A stretch of 36,980 bases of DNA from Oceanispirochaeta sp. M1 (lineage in GTDB: Bacteria > Spirochaetota > Spirochaetia > DSM-2461). Each line of letters opens with the position of its first letter. Positions within the stretch are counted from its first letter, which is position 1. The notes below the pieces were generated by a model. The model was not told the origin of the DNA, made no database searches, and saw only the letters and a list, made by a program, of their open reading frames with translations. The stretch spans positions 1-36,980 of the forward strand of contig NZ_QQPQ01000045.1 in the NCBI RefSeq assembly GCF_003346715.1. Reading direction: 5' to 3'. The position numbers and the translations under genes are program-made. This document shows positions 1 to 7,995 of this stretch, piece by piece.

Positions 1-108
1 AGAAGTAATTCTTTAGTTCACTACATTTTCCGCTGGTGACGGCGGGATATTTTTTGGTTAAAAGATATCTGAACAAGTATCTAACTCAGTGCGATTTGAT
101 TGGTTTAA

Positions 109-234
109 AATAATTTGCGAGATTACAGTGGACACTATCTTAAGGTTGAAATAACTGTTACTGCTTCAACAGGAATTACAACAGAATCAGTAATAATGAG
201 TAGCGCGACCATTAGGATACAAGGTCCTTCATAA
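109..234 (+). pseudogene. possible C-terminal remnant of a surface protein repeat
   Basis: An open stretch without a start codon runs to two adjacent stop codons (TAA TAG at 232-237). Its translation contains DYSGHYLKVEITVTASTG followed by a threonine/serine-rich strand. That pattern resembles the last strands of Ig-like or fibronectin-like repeats in bacterial surface proteins, where a Y-LKV-VT-A core is usual. The frame is closed just upstream by a stop at 106-108, so at most the tail of a gene survives. The family resemblance is by eye only and the stretch is short. Confidence 0.25.
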
Positions 235-690
235 TAGGGATAAGCCTAAAAATAAGCCGGTTAGTGTGACGCTTTCCGGCCTATTTAAGAACTAGCTTTC
301 TACCTTTTAAGACTAGCGAATTCTGATGACGTCATGTAACAGAAAGAACTGTTAGCTCTTATGATTTTTGAGTCTTCCTCAAGATCCTCCCCCTTCCTTT
401 TTGACATCAATATATTCAAAACAGAGATGGGGCATACCACATTTTAAAAAAACATTTATTTTATTTGGACCAGCACCCTGTTTCTGTAAAATTTTAAGCC
501 ATCTTAACGGCAGCACTTTAACCATTAATATTATGGCAGACTCTCACAATATTCAGCAGAATTTCAGTTCCCAAAAAGTTATTACTCTCTTGCGGTTCAT
601 CTACAATGGTTGTAAATATTCGGGATCTCCTTCTGTCAAATGGAGTAGAATTTGACAAGAGAATAAGCAGATTTATTTCTAAGGAATCAA
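235..690. other. AT-rich gap without a convincing gene
   Basis: No reading frame here has both a credible start and a recognisable product. A frame opening at TTG 368 lacks a ribosome binding site and has low-complexity content. A short GC-rich inverted repeat (GCCGG and CCGGC) lies around 255-280 but has no T-run. The end of the gap carries the AAGGA ribosome binding site that belongs to the rlmN fragment at 691. Confidence 0.5.
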
Positions 691-885
691 ATGGAAACAT
701 TATTTGGAAAAACTCTTACTCAGTTAAAAGAAGTGGTCAGCACACTGGGGTTGAAACCTTTTGTAGATAAACAGATTGCCAGTTGGCTTTATCAGAAGGG
801 TATAACATCCATCGATGAGATGACTAATCTTACTCTTGAATCAAGGCAGAAACTACAGGAATATTATTGGCAATGCTGTTTTTAG
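691..885 (+). pseudogene. rlmN: N-terminal fragment of 23S rRNA (adenine2503-C2)-methyltransferase RlmN
   Basis: Residues 1-52 match the N-terminal helical domain of RlmN, a radical-SAM enzyme that methylates A2503 of 23S rRNA and also tRNA. The recognisable elements are LKEVVSTLGLKPFVDKQIA, the SWLYQKG segment and the following LTLESRQKLQE helix. The family is normally about 340-370 residues and its catalytic CxxxCxxC cluster lies well beyond this point, so everything needed for catalysis is missing. After LQEYY the sequence runs out of register into unrelated DNA and stops at 885. An AAGGA box five bases before the ATG is the preserved original start. It is a truncated copy or relic, and a complete rlmN is expected elsewhere in the genome. 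Confidence 0.8.
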
Positions 886-1171
886 GTTTTGGAGCTGTTC
901 TCGAAAATGAAAAGGCTCCATTATTGAATGATCAAAAAGACTTGAAATCTCTAGCTCCATGGAGATGTAACCCTGAGGATATTAACAGGATTATGCTACC
1001 CGCCTAAAGAAAAGACGGTTACAAAATTTTCAGAAATTAAAACTTTAAACATCCAACGAATCGGTAATTATATTACAATCCACCTATTGATGAATATGGA
1101 AAATTTACCATATTACGGCTGATTGGAGTGTTCCTTCCAATACCTAAACCTGCTAAAAACACTCTCATTGA
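886..1171. other. decayed DNA following the rlmN fragment
   Basis: No gene is supported. A 44-codon frame (ATG at 873 to TAA at 1005-1007) overlaps the end of the rlmN fragment and contains a fairly protein-like stretch, LAPWRCNPEDINRIMLPA, that I do not recognise. From about 1075 to 1160 two frames each look partly coding (one with PPIDEYGKFT, the next with ITADWSVPSNT), as expected for a gene broken by a frameshift. Confidence 0.35.
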
Positions 1172-1351
1172 CCATTACCGAAGGGCTTCTGTCACTATTA
1201 CACTCATACCGCCTCACATTCATATCAAAGGAACGGTCATCACAATAATGATAGAACTCTCTCATCAGGTAGCCCTCCTGATATTTCAGGTAAAATAAAG
1301 AAAAAGCCCATCCTCTTCGGACTCCATAACCACTATTACAGAGTCAGCTGA
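1172..1351 (+). pseudogene. fossil C-terminal tail, copy 1 of 2
   Basis: An open frame without a start codon ends at TGA 1349-1351. Its last 25 or so residues (PPDISGKIKKKPILFGL, then HNHYYRVS) closely parallel those of the segment at 3062-3223 (PPDVTGKIKKKSSLYGL, then DNHFYRAS). Both lie on the + strand with no gene body attached, so they look like relics of two paralogous genes or of one duplicated gene. I do not recognise the family. Confidence 0.45.
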
Positions 1352-1467
1352 AATAGTGAATAATTCTCTTTTGCCTTCACCAGGACAAGTGTTTCCAGAT
1401 ATTAACGAAAACCATTAAATCTCAGGTTCTCGTCAATATAAATGTATAAAAATTTCATATCTATATT
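1352..1467. other. short AT-rich spacer
   Basis: Nothing recognisable is seen between the fossil tail and the doubtful minus-strand frame at 1468. All frames are broken by stops. Confidence 0.4.
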
Positions 1468-1683
1468 TCACAAAAAGCTTAAAATATCATGAAGATTTAA
1501 TATTTCAAAACAGATTTTCTTTTCACATAATAATTTGTCAGTACGGGAGTAGAAAAACCAACAAGAATCTCTATATTGTCTCCAACGGGTATCACGAAGG
1601 ATATCGATACTACTCGATTCTGTTAAAGAGTCTTCTCTAAAATTGGGGAAATATTTAAGGATCTCTTTTCGATAATGCTTCAT
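1468..1683 (-). CDS. doubtful small hypothetical protein (71 aa)
   Basis: The frame encodes 71 residues, rich in arginine, aromatic residues and leucine, with no signal peptide, membrane segment or motif I recognise. There is no Shine-Dalgarno sequence before the ATG at 1683. It lies in a stretch full of gene relics, so it may be a remnant or a chance frame. Its start abuts one arm of a 10-bp inverted repeat (1684-1693 and 1731-1740) that separates it from the next gene. Confidence 0.25.
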   Translation of the reverse strand: MKHYRKEILKYFPNFREDSLTESSSIDILRDTRWRQYRDSCWFFYSRTDKLLCEKKICFEILNLHDILSFL

Positions 1684-1740
1684 GAATAGTTCGCTATAAT
1701 ATTTTGTTTCACTCGTATTAAATATAAAATCGAACTATTC
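1684..1740. repeat. 10-bp perfect inverted repeat, 37-bp spacer
   Basis: GAATAGTTCG at 1684-1693 is the exact reverse complement of CGAACTATTC at 1731-1740. The right arm covers the stop codon of the small membrane protein gene at 1735. The spacer is AT-rich. No T-run follows either arm, so it is not an ordinary intrinsic terminator, and its role is unknown. Confidence 0.4.
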
Positions 1741-1956
1741 TTTATTAGAAATCAGGGCGATGTAGTAATAAATATCAATCACTACAATAAAAGCATTTAC
1801 GACTAAAACAGGTATTGCACCGATAATATAACCATAAATAGAAAAAAGAACTGCACCAAAACAATTCACCAATCTAAGTAATTTTATATTTTTCATAGTC
1901 AAAGATATTGCAATAAGAATTGATGCAAAAGTTCCAAAAATTGTTATATTATCCAT
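1735..1956 (-). CDS. small integral membrane protein, YgjV-like
   Basis: The 73-residue product appears to be almost entirely membrane-embedded, with about three hydrophobic segments. The order of features (a short positively charged loop with MKNIKLLRLVN, then a small-residue helix FGAVLFSIYGYIIGA, then a terminal helix) resembles the YgjV-type inner-membrane family, whose function is not established. I chose the ATG at 1956 because a strong GGGGGGAAAG box lies just upstream. A longer frame from 2076 would add 40 residues but has no ribosome binding site, and that extension may be chance. The gene lies downstream of deoD on the same strand, but about 200 bp apart, so co-transcription is not assured. 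Confidence 0.6.
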   Translation of the reverse strand: MDNITIFGTFASILIAISLTMKNIKLLRLVNCFGAVLFSIYGYIIGAIPVLVVNAFIVVIDIYYYIALISNKE

Positions 1957-2153
1957 ACTTTCCCCCCTATATTTTAATTCATAAAAAAACAAATTTATAA
2001 TACAATGGAAATAAAATCCCAAGTACAAAGTTAGAAAAAATAGCCAGATGCTCGGTAAAATCTTTATTTTTATCAACTGAACTCAAAGCTATTATATATC
2101 AAGTCTCATTTCTCCGGTAAAGGCAGAGAATTTCTCAGGTTTTATCAATTCGA

Positions 2154-2873
2154 TTAGTTCTCTGCCATTTCCAGAGCAATTTTAATCATGCTGGTAAATG
2201 CCATCTGCCTGTCGGCACTGGATATTCCCACTTCTTCAATCAGAGAATCGGATACAGAGAGCAAACAGGCCGCTTTTTTACCTAATTCCTGTGCGTTTGA
2301 AAATAGTGCGAAAGATTCCATCTCCACTGCAGAACAATTGTATTTGTCTCTAATTGCTTTATATTCATCAAGATTATTTCTGTAAAAAACATCAGATGAA
2401 TGGATTCTTATCCTTATGAGAGGGATCTCGAGCTCCACCGATATTTTCTCCAGTTTACTGTTCAGTTCAACTGAAGCTCTTAATATATCAACAGTATTTC
2501 CCGATTGAACTTTAGCATAGGTTGATTCTGACCAGGCATCTTCGACTAAGACCACATCAAATAATTTGAGATCTTTTGTGTAGGTTCCACAGGAACCAAT
2601 TCTGATAATATTTTCAACATCATAAAACTTGTACAGTTCATAGGAGTAAATCCCAATGCTCGGCATTCCCATGCCCGAAGCCATAACAGAGATTTTTCTT
2701 CCCTTATATTCCCCCGTATAACCATTAATCCCCCTAACAGCGTTAAACTGAACAATATTTTCAAGAAATGTCTCGGCGATATATTTAGCCCGGAGAGGAT
2801 CTCCCGGCATCAAAATAGTTTTTGCTATCAGTTTTTTGTCTACAGCTTCAATATGTGGTGTTGGTATGAACAT
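2154..2873 (-). CDS. deoD: purine nucleoside phosphorylase, DeoD type
   Basis: This enzyme cleaves purine (deoxy)ribonucleosides with phosphate, giving the free base and (deoxy)ribose-1-phosphate. It is the hexameric, low-molecular-weight class that also accepts adenosine. The 239-residue product matches the family length from end to end. It has PTPHIEA at the start (substrate-binding His), MPGDPLRAKYIAETFLE (phosphate site), GMGMPSIGIYSYEL, RIGSCGTY, AVEMESFA, and VSDS with the catalytic Asp followed by the supporting Arg in ADRQMAF. The start at 2873 follows GGAGGAAGA; the frame extends 26 codons further up but without a second ribosome binding site. A TATAAT box at 2926-2931 is a plausible -10. 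It shares its direction with tctCBA but is separated from it by about 525 bp of relic DNA. Together with the other phosphorylase at 10207 it gives the locus both purine-phosphorylase classes. Confidence 0.95.
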   Translation of the reverse strand: MFIPTPHIEAVDKKLIAKTILMPGDPLRAKYIAETFLENIVQFNAVRGINGYTGEYKGRKISVMASGMGMPSIGIYSYELYKFYDVENIIRIGSCGTYTKDLKLFDVVLVEDAWSESTYAKVQSGNTVDILRASVELNSKLEKISVELEIPLIRIRIHSSDVFYRNNLDEYKAIRDKYNCSAVEMESFALFSNAQELGKKAACLLSVSDSLIEEVGISSADRQMAFTSMIKIALEMAEN

Positions 2874-3061
2874 TCTTCCTCCTGAATTCTCATGTTTTTT
2901 GAACAGACTTTCCTTAGAATTTATTATTATATTACCAGATCTACAACCCAATTAATGAATCACATAAAATCCGCATCATAATCGATTATGATTTTTTCTG
3001 CTTATTCTCAAATTTCTCCATTCTATAAATTTGTTTATATCAAGCTCAAATATTTCACTAC
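2874..3061. promoter_or_regulatory. deoD upstream region with probable -10 box
   Basis: The minus strand carries TATAAT at 2926-2931, about 50 bases ahead of the deoD start, but no convincing -35 at normal spacing. A small palindrome (ATAATCGATTAT, near 2980) lies further upstream. The divergent-promoter operator seen at 6478 is not present here, so deoD may not belong to the same regulon. Confidence 0.35.
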
Positions 3062-3223
3062 TTCTCTGATAATGCTTTCAGACCACATCAAGGAATAAAC
3101 TCCATTCCTGAAGGAAGACCTCCAGATGTTACAGGAAAAATAAAGAAAAAGTCTTCACTCTACGGATTGGACAATCACTTTTACAGAGCCAGCCGAGTTA
3201 ATATAGAAATCTTTCATCATTAA
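3062..3223 (+). pseudogene. fossil C-terminal tail, copy 2 of 2
   Basis: A start-less open frame ends at TAA 3221-3223. It encodes the motif PPDVTGKIKKKSSLYGL followed by DNHFYRAS, the counterpart of the tail at 1172-1351. The DNA is also related, with the stretch around AAAAATAAAGAAAAAG nearly identical. Upstream of 3062 no homologous or coding sequence is visible, so it is a relic inside the deoD-tctA gap. Between 3224 and 3397 I see only AT-rich sequence. Confidence 0.45.
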
Positions 3224-3397
3224 CTTCAGGATAGGTTTTCCCATATATTGGATAAAATTAGCATTTTCCTGGTTTTTATCAATAAATATGCAGATATATT
3301 GATGATTTAATTTTTCTTAAATCCTGAAACACCATCAAGATTCACCATTTCAGACTCGATTTACCTTTCGCATAATAAATTATTATTTCTGAAGCCT

Positions 3398-4915
3398 CTA
3401 AATACTTCCTTGAATCTTTTTATCGGCTCGGCTGTTCTGGCGTGCAACGCCGATCAATATAAGAACAGTCAAAACTATAAAAACAATACATATGGGCCTG
3501 TTCAGAAAAATGGAAAGACTGCCGTTAGACATAACCAGCGTTCTTCGGAAATTATCTTCGGCCAGCGATCCTAGAATAAAACCCAGAACCACAGGGATAA
3601 GAGGATAATTAAATCTGTGGAACACAAAAAAGACAATGCCGGAACCCATTAGTATAAAGACATCGAAGATATTCCGACCGGCCGAATATGTACCGGCAGC
3701 GCAAAGGAAAACCAGAGATGCGAGAATAAAAGAATCGGGAACTTTAGTCACTTTGACGAAGAATCGCATCAAGCCTATCCCCTGAAAGTACATAAAGATA
3801 TTAATCAGAATCAGACCTATCATAATGGCGTACATTTCAAAACCAAAGTCCTTAAACAGCATAGGACCTGGAGCCAAGCCCTGAATAGTTAAAGCTCCCA
3901 TCAGGGCGGCAGCACCTCCACTTCCCGGAATTCCCACAGTCAGCATAGGGATCAATGAGGATCCGGTTATGGCGTTATTGGCAGATTCTGCTGCAGCTAC
4001 ACCTTCAATTTCCCCCTGTCCGAAGGTCTCAGGATGTTTGGATGAACGCTTAGCTTCATTATAGCTCATAAAAGCGGCTATTCCTCCGCCTGCTGCAGGA
4101 ATGGCCCCGATGACAACACCTATGGCTGAGGACTTGAAAATCGTTCTTATAGAATTTTTCATATCAGATAAAGTTAGTTTATCATGGGTATCAAGAGAGA
4201 TTTCCTCATCACTCGGGATCTGAACAACGCTTTTTTTATGATAAAAATGATCACTCATATCGATCATGACCTTACTGATAGCAAAGACTCCCATCAATAT
4301 GCCAATAAAAGATAATCCACCATAGAGATACATGGAATCAAAAGTAAATCGGAATACACCCGATATATTATCCAGCCCGATCATGGCCAGAAAGAAACCG
4401 ACACATCCCATTAAAATTCCTTTAACTATATCCTTACCGCTAATAGCTCCGACTATGGAAAGACCAAAAATAGCTAATACAAAATATTCTGGAGGACCGA
4501 ATTTCATAGCAAATCGGGCGATTATCGGAGCAAAGGCGATTAGGCTAAGCGCACTGATAAATCCACCGATGCAGGAAGCCACTAAAGCCATCATAAGCGC
4601 TTTATAGGCATATCCTTTTTTTGCTAATGGATAACCATCCAGCAAAGTCGCTGCGGCTTGTCCTGTACCGGGCGTCCCGATCAGAATGGCCGTGATAGAC
4701 CCTCCAAAAGCTCCTCCGCAATATATACCCAATAGAAATACAATAGCTGTCACGGGTTCCATGGAAAATGTCAGAGGTAGACATAGAGTCATTCCCAGAA
4801 CACCGGTAAGGCCTGGTATCGCTCCGAAAATCATCCCCAGAAGGATACCGAAATTGATTAGCAGAAGATTCTGCATTGATAGTACTTCCAGCAAACCGGG
4901 AACCAAGTATTCCAT
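3398..4915 (-). CDS. tctA: tripartite tricarboxylate transporter, large permease subunit (TctA)
   Basis: This is the large inner-membrane subunit of a TTT-family secondary transporter, which imports carboxylates and other small anions captured by a periplasmic TctC protein. The 505 residues contain the family's duplicated glycine-rich hallmark. The first copy is GMIFGAIPGLTGVLGMTL with the GTPGTGQAA loop at about residues 60-85. The second is IGAIPAAGGGIAAFMSYNEA with AESANNAITGSSLIP and GIPGSGGAAALMGAL at about 265-345. Around a dozen hydrophobic helices are apparent. An AAGGAGA box five bases ahead supports the ATG. It is the last gene of tctC-tctB-tctA, 25 bp after tctB. Family members differ widely in substrate, so the cargo must be judged from context, here sulfatases and nucleoside phosphorylases. 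Confidence 0.95.
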   Translation of the reverse strand: MEYLVPGLLEVLSMQNLLLINFGILLGMIFGAIPGLTGVLGMTLCLPLTFSMEPVTAIVFLLGIYCGGAFGGSITAILIGTPGTGQAAATLLDGYPLAKKGYAYKALMMALVASCIGGFISALSLIAFAPIIARFAMKFGPPEYFVLAIFGLSIVGAISGKDIVKGILMGCVGFFLAMIGLDNISGVFRFTFDSMYLYGGLSFIGILMGVFAISKVMIDMSDHFYHKKSVVQIPSDEEISLDTHDKLTLSDMKNSIRTIFKSSAIGVVIGAIPAAGGGIAAFMSYNEAKRSSKHPETFGQGEIEGVAAAESANNAITGSSLIPMLTVGIPGSGGAAALMGALTIQGLAPGPMLFKDFGFEMYAIMIGLILINIFMYFQGIGLMRFFVKVTKVPDSFILASLVFLCAAGTYSAGRNIFDVFILMGSGIVFFVFHRFNYPLIPVVLGFILGSLAEDNFRRTLVMSNGSLSIFLNRPICIVFIVLTVLILIGVARQNSRADKKIQGSI

Positions 4916-4940
4916 AATGTCTCCTTATAAATCAGTCCTC

Positions 4941-5378
4941 TTAAGGAAGAATAATCCCGAGCACCAAAGTGAACAGGAAATATACAGCTAATACAAAAAG
5001 CACCATAAACAAATAAACCATTCTACGAGATTTAAAAATCCATAATGTTATCATGCTGAAAAGAAGCGTCGATATAATGAATCCTGTAAGATCCAGCATA
5101 ATAACATAAAGTATGATGCCGAGTGCATATAAAGCAATTTCCCATTCAACCTTAAGATCGAATTCTATTGTTTTGTCTTTTTTACCTATCAAAGATCTTA
5201 GAAATATGATGACCGAAAGGCAGAACATGGCAGCAATTATTATCTTAGGGAACAACTGAGCACCAGCAGCCGAGTCATTGGATACGGAAATCTGAATCGG
5301 TATAATAAACCAGATAACAACAGTTAGAAACATTAAAAACAAACCGCTGGTTAAGTCCCTTTTTACACGAATTTTCAC
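4941..5378 (-). CDS. tctB: tripartite tricarboxylate transporter, small membrane subunit (TctB)
   Basis: A 145-residue protein with four hydrophobic segments, the size and layout of the small TTT subunit that accompanies TctA. The first segment is followed by an extracytoplasmic-looking loop (ISVSNDSAAGAQLFPKIIIA). The Ser/Ala-rich stretch ending in a LFP motif is typical of the family. I chose the GTG at 5378 because GGGAGCG precedes it at a suitable distance and the gene then begins after the tctC stop. The upstream ATG at 5417 would overlap tctC and has no ribosome binding site. Sequence conservation in TctB proteins is low, and the call rests mostly on its place between tctC and tctA. Confidence 0.88.
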   Translation of the reverse strand: MKIRVKRDLTSGLFLMFLTVVIWFIIPIQISVSNDSAAGAQLFPKIIIAAMFCLSVIIFLRSLIGKKDKTIEFDLKVEWEIALYALGIILYVIMLDLTGFIISTLLFSMITLWIFKSRRMVYLFMVLFVLAVYFLFTLVLGIILP

Positions 5379-5397
5379 AAAGCGCTCCCTATAATTC

Positions 5398-6411
5398 TTA
5401 TTTGTTTCCCTCAACAAGAACTTTGTTGATCTTGTCCATTTCGTCGAGAAAAATACTAATTTCCCGGCCGTTCATATTTCTATATTCGGCACTCTGAGCC
5501 TTAGCCATTTCCGCCTTAAAGGTTTCATTGTTCATGACTCTATCAAAAGCTCCATATAGGAGATTGATAATTTCAGGATCGGTTCCTTTCCGGATAGCAT
5601 ACATAGTCAGCATATCATTATACAGTTCATATCCGTAATTCTTGATACTAGTGATTTTACCGTAAATACCATCATAATCGTTAGCAGAGAGAATGGCCAA
5701 TGGAACAATACTTCCCTCTTGAACAAATTGATCGGCAAGAGAAATAGCGGTGGACATTACGGTAGTATCTCCGCTGATCAGATTCACGATTCCCTGGTTT
5801 CCGTTGTCATAGGTAACCGTATCGTTATCAGCGCCCATTTGTGTATAGATATTGCTCTGAATACTGTGGAGAGGTGTTCCGTGACCGGGACCTCCAAATA
5901 CAATTCTGTTTTCACCGGCGTATTTCTTGAGGCTTTCCATAGAATCGATGCCACTGCTAGAAGGGGCCGCGTATAGTGCAAACTGTATAACCTGAAGACT
6001 GAAGAAAGGCTCGTAGTCATCGCGAGTAAACTTAGTCTTCTGGGATAAAGGAATGTAAGAAAGAAGACTACTGTTGGTAAAGAGAACTCTGTTAGTATTG
6101 GGTTTCTCTGTCAGGTATTGAGTGGCAGCTACGATACCACCGGCTCCCAGAACATTTTCAACAACAACTTCTGTACCCAGTTCGTCGGCCAGATATCCGG
6201 CAATGACTCTGTTAGCTATATCGGCTCCTCCGCCTGCTGCGTAGGGAACAATTATATAAAGCGGTTCTTTTAGGAAATTCTCAACAACCTTCGATGATCC
6301 TTCCGATTTCTCTCCACTTTCGGAGGTATTCCCGGCATTATTACGTCCGGAACAACTCCATGTAAAAATCATAATTATTCCCAGAATTACTATAAAGCTT
6401 TTCTGTTTCAT
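5398..6411 (-). CDS. tctC: TTT-family solute-binding lipoprotein (TctC/Bug type)
   Basis: This is the extracytoplasmic substrate-binding protein of the transporter. Residues 1-20 form a lipoprotein signal ending in FTWSC, so Cys20 is probably lipidated, a loose lipobox of the kind spirochaetes tolerate. A Ser/Gly/Glu linker follows. The mature domain opens with PLYIIVPYAAGGGADIANRVIA, shown here only as PYAAGGGADIANR: in TctC/Bug proteins this Pro-aliphatic, Ala-Gly-Gly strand and loop binds the carboxylate. FGGPGHGTPLHSIQ later matches the second ligand loop. The ATG at 6411 follows GGAG at proper spacing; the upstream ATG at 6432 has no such box. The gene is transcribed away from the sulfatase operon, and its promoter appears to share a regulator with it. 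The ligand is unknown. Confidence 0.92.
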   Translation of the reverse strand: MKQKSFIVILGIIMIFTWSCSGRNNAGNTSESGEKSEGSSKVVENFLKEPLYIIVPYAAGGGADIANRVIAGYLADELGTEVVVENVLGAGGIVAATQYLTEKPNTNRVLFTNSSLLSYIPLSQKTKFTRDDYEPFFSLQVIQFALYAAPSSSGIDSMESLKKYAGENRIVFGGPGHGTPLHSIQSNIYTQMGADNDTVTYDNGNQGIVNLISGDTTVMSTAISLADQFVQEGSIVPLAILSANDYDGIYGKITSIKNYGYELYNDMLTMYAIRKGTDPEIINLLYGAFDRVMNNETFKAEMAKAQSAEYRNMNGREISIFLDEMDKINKVLVEGNK

Positions 6412-6448
6412 CTTTTTCTCCGTCCTTTTCATTTTCGTTTGTTAATTG

Positions 6449-6489
6449 ATTATATTTCAGGATATTGAATCAAACCATGACATATGGCA
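6449..6489 (-). promoter_or_regulatory. tctC promoter with operator copy 1 at -41.5
   Basis: On the minus strand a consensus TATAAT lies at 6449-6454, predicting a start near 6442. No good -35 is present (TGGTTT at 17-bp spacing), as expected for an activator-dependent promoter. The near-palindrome TGACATATGGCA at 6478-6489 is centred at 6483.5, exactly 41.5 bp upstream of that start. This is the class II position used by Crp/Fnr-family activators. Confidence 0.55.
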
Positions 6490-6498
6490 TGGTTTGAT
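6469..6498. repeat. 11-bp inverted repeat enclosing operator copy 1
   Basis: ATCAAACCATG at 6469-6479 is exactly reverse-complementary to CATGGTTTGAT at 6488-6498, with an 8-bp spacer ACATATGG. The twofold axis coincides with that of the TGACATATGGCA element, so the whole 30-bp block is a plausible binding site for a dimeric regulator. Confidence 0.65.
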
Positions 6499-6521
6499 GA
6501 TTTATTATTTTTTACTTAACA

Positions 6522-6561
6522 TGCCACATGTCATTGTCTATCAACTGGTAGGAGATATACT
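6522..6561 (+). promoter_or_regulatory. sulfatase-operon promoter with operator copy 2
   Basis: TTGTCT at 6534-6539 and TATACT at 6556-6561 are separated by 16 bp, predicting a start near 6568. TGCCACATGTCA at 6522-6533 is the reverse complement of the tctC-side operator apart from one base, and the match extends to 15 bp (6520-6534 against 6477-6491). It is centred at 6527.5, about 40.5 bp before the start and abutting the -35. The two operators are 44 bp apart, about four helical turns. Confidence 0.55.
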
Positions 6562-6594
6562 AATTATGTACATATCAGATATCAGGAGACGATA

Positions 6595-7995
6595 ATGAGT
6601 AATCAGCCAAATATTATATTATTTTTAACCGATGATCATGCCCGATGGGCTTTAGGTGCCTATGACGATCCCTATGTCTTAACACCTAATTTGGATTATA
6701 TGGCTCGAAACGGCGTTCTGATGAAAGAGGCCTCTACACCGAACCCTGTATGTTCTCCCGCACGCGCTTGTCTTTTTACAGGTCGTATACCTTCTCAGCA
6801 CGGTATACACGACTATTTGGGGAACACTCCCAACAGAGATGAAAATAAACATTGGCTAAAGGAAGAAGTACCCATTCAGGCACTTTTTAAAAAGGGAGGT
6901 TATGAGACGGCCTTAATCGGTAAATGGCATCTTGGCCAGGAGCATACTGATAAAGAACATTTTGACTATTCCTTTACAATCGGCACAGAATATCCCATTC
7001 TCCACGGAGAAAACAGAACTTTTTATAAAGGCAGTGAAAAGGTCGAATGCGAAGGTTCTCTGACCAGAACAATAACCAATGAGGCTCTGAGATATCTCAA
7101 AGAGAGAGATCGTTCCAAACCTCTGTTTCTTGTCATAGGTCACTATGCGACGCACAGTCAGTGGCAGGGACACAGAGAGAGACTGGTCGATTATTACCGG
7201 CAGAAAAACATAGTGACACGTGATCAGACACAGAACTACTCTTTCGGTTCCCAGCGTAACGAATCACTCGATGCCACCAGAAATAATCCTATAGAGGCTC
7301 TGAGCCAGTATTACGCCGCCGTATCCCAGATAGACGAATCGGTGGGTTCCGTGCTCGATGAAATTGAAGGTCAGAAACTGATGGATCAAACACTTTTTGT
7401 TTACACATCGGATCACGGTTTGAATTGCGGTGATCACGGATTGTGGGGCAAAGGGAATGCGACATATCCTTTGAATCTCCTCGATCGATCAATCCAGGTA
7501 CCACTTGTATTTTATGGACCTGAAATCCTGTTCAATAGACAAAAAAGGTCGGAAATGGTTAATCATACGGATCTGTTTCAGACTCTGCTAGATATCGGGG
7601 AGATTAAAGAGAGCGAAGAGGAAAAACAGAAAAGGAATTCTCCTGGAATCAGTTTCGCTCCTGCACTGACAAATGGCAGCAGCCTGACTAATTGGAAAAC
7701 TGAACAGTTTTATGAGTACGGTCCCGTACGCATGATACGTACGAAAAAATACAAATTAATTCTATATCCTGATTCTGCCAACAACCTGCTGATCGATCTT
7801 GTCAACGATCCCGATGAGATCGAAAATCTTTACAGAGAAGAATCATATGGAAAAATCATTGAAGTGTTAAAGACTAAAATTAACATTTTTTTTGATCAAT
7901 TCACATCCGATCATTTCGATGGAGTAAAATGTCTGGACACACTTCCCCAATATAACAGTCTTCAGGCCTGGGAGCCTGAAAAAGAGAGAAAATAA
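6595..7995 (+). CDS. type-I (formylglycine) sulfatase, cytoplasmic
   Basis: A sulfate-ester hydrolase of the alkaline-phosphatase superfamily, 466 residues. The maturation signature C-x-P-x-R is present as CSPAR with Cys53, followed by the expected TG at 62-63; Cys53 is converted to formylglycine. Metal ligands start with Asp13-Asp14 (LTDDH). Further hallmarks are IGKWHLG and the C-terminal metal/sulfate motif TSDHGLNCGDHGLWGKG. There is no signal peptide: the first beta strand (NIILFLTDD) starts at residue 6, so the enzyme should work in the cytosol on an imported substrate. AGGAG six bases ahead supports the ATG. Its TAA overlaps the next ATG, giving translational coupling. A Cys-type active site fits the anaerobic maturase encoded at 12022. 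The natural substrate cannot be read from sequence. Confidence 0.95.
   Translation: MSNQPNIILFLTDDHARWALGAYDDPYVLTPNLDYMARNGVLMKEASTPNPVCSPARACLFTGRIPSQHGIHDYLGNTPNRDENKHWLKEEVPIQALFKKGGYETALIGKWHLGQEHTDKEHFDYSFTIGTEYPILHGENRTFYKGSEKVECEGSLTRTITNEALRYLKERDRSKPLFLVIGHYATHSQWQGHRERLVDYYRQKNIVTRDQTQNYSFGSQRNESLDATRNNPIEALSQYYAAVSQIDESVGSVLDEIEGQKLMDQTLFVYTSDHGLNCGDHGLWGKGNATYPLNLLDRSIQVPLVFYGPEILFNRQKRSEMVNHTDLFQTLLDIGEIKESEEEKQKRNSPGISFAPALTNGSSLTNWKTEQFYEYGPVRMIRTKKYKLILYPDSANNLLIDLVNDPDEIENLYREESYGKIIEVLKTKINIFFDQFTSDHFDGVKCLDTLPQYNSLQAWEPEKERK

Noticed and set aside
368-655. 95-residue frame on the + strand
   Set aside because: It starts at a TTG with no ribosome binding site and has no recognisable content; it lies in relic-rich DNA and overlaps a minus-strand frame of similar quality.
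1957-2076. 40-residue N-terminal extension of the small membrane protein
   Set aside because: A very strong ribosome binding site lies directly before the internal ATG at 1956, while the upstream ATG has none.
7289-7504. Antisense frames within the sulfatase genes
   Set aside because: They are shadows of strongly supported coding sequence with no start signals or recognisable products.
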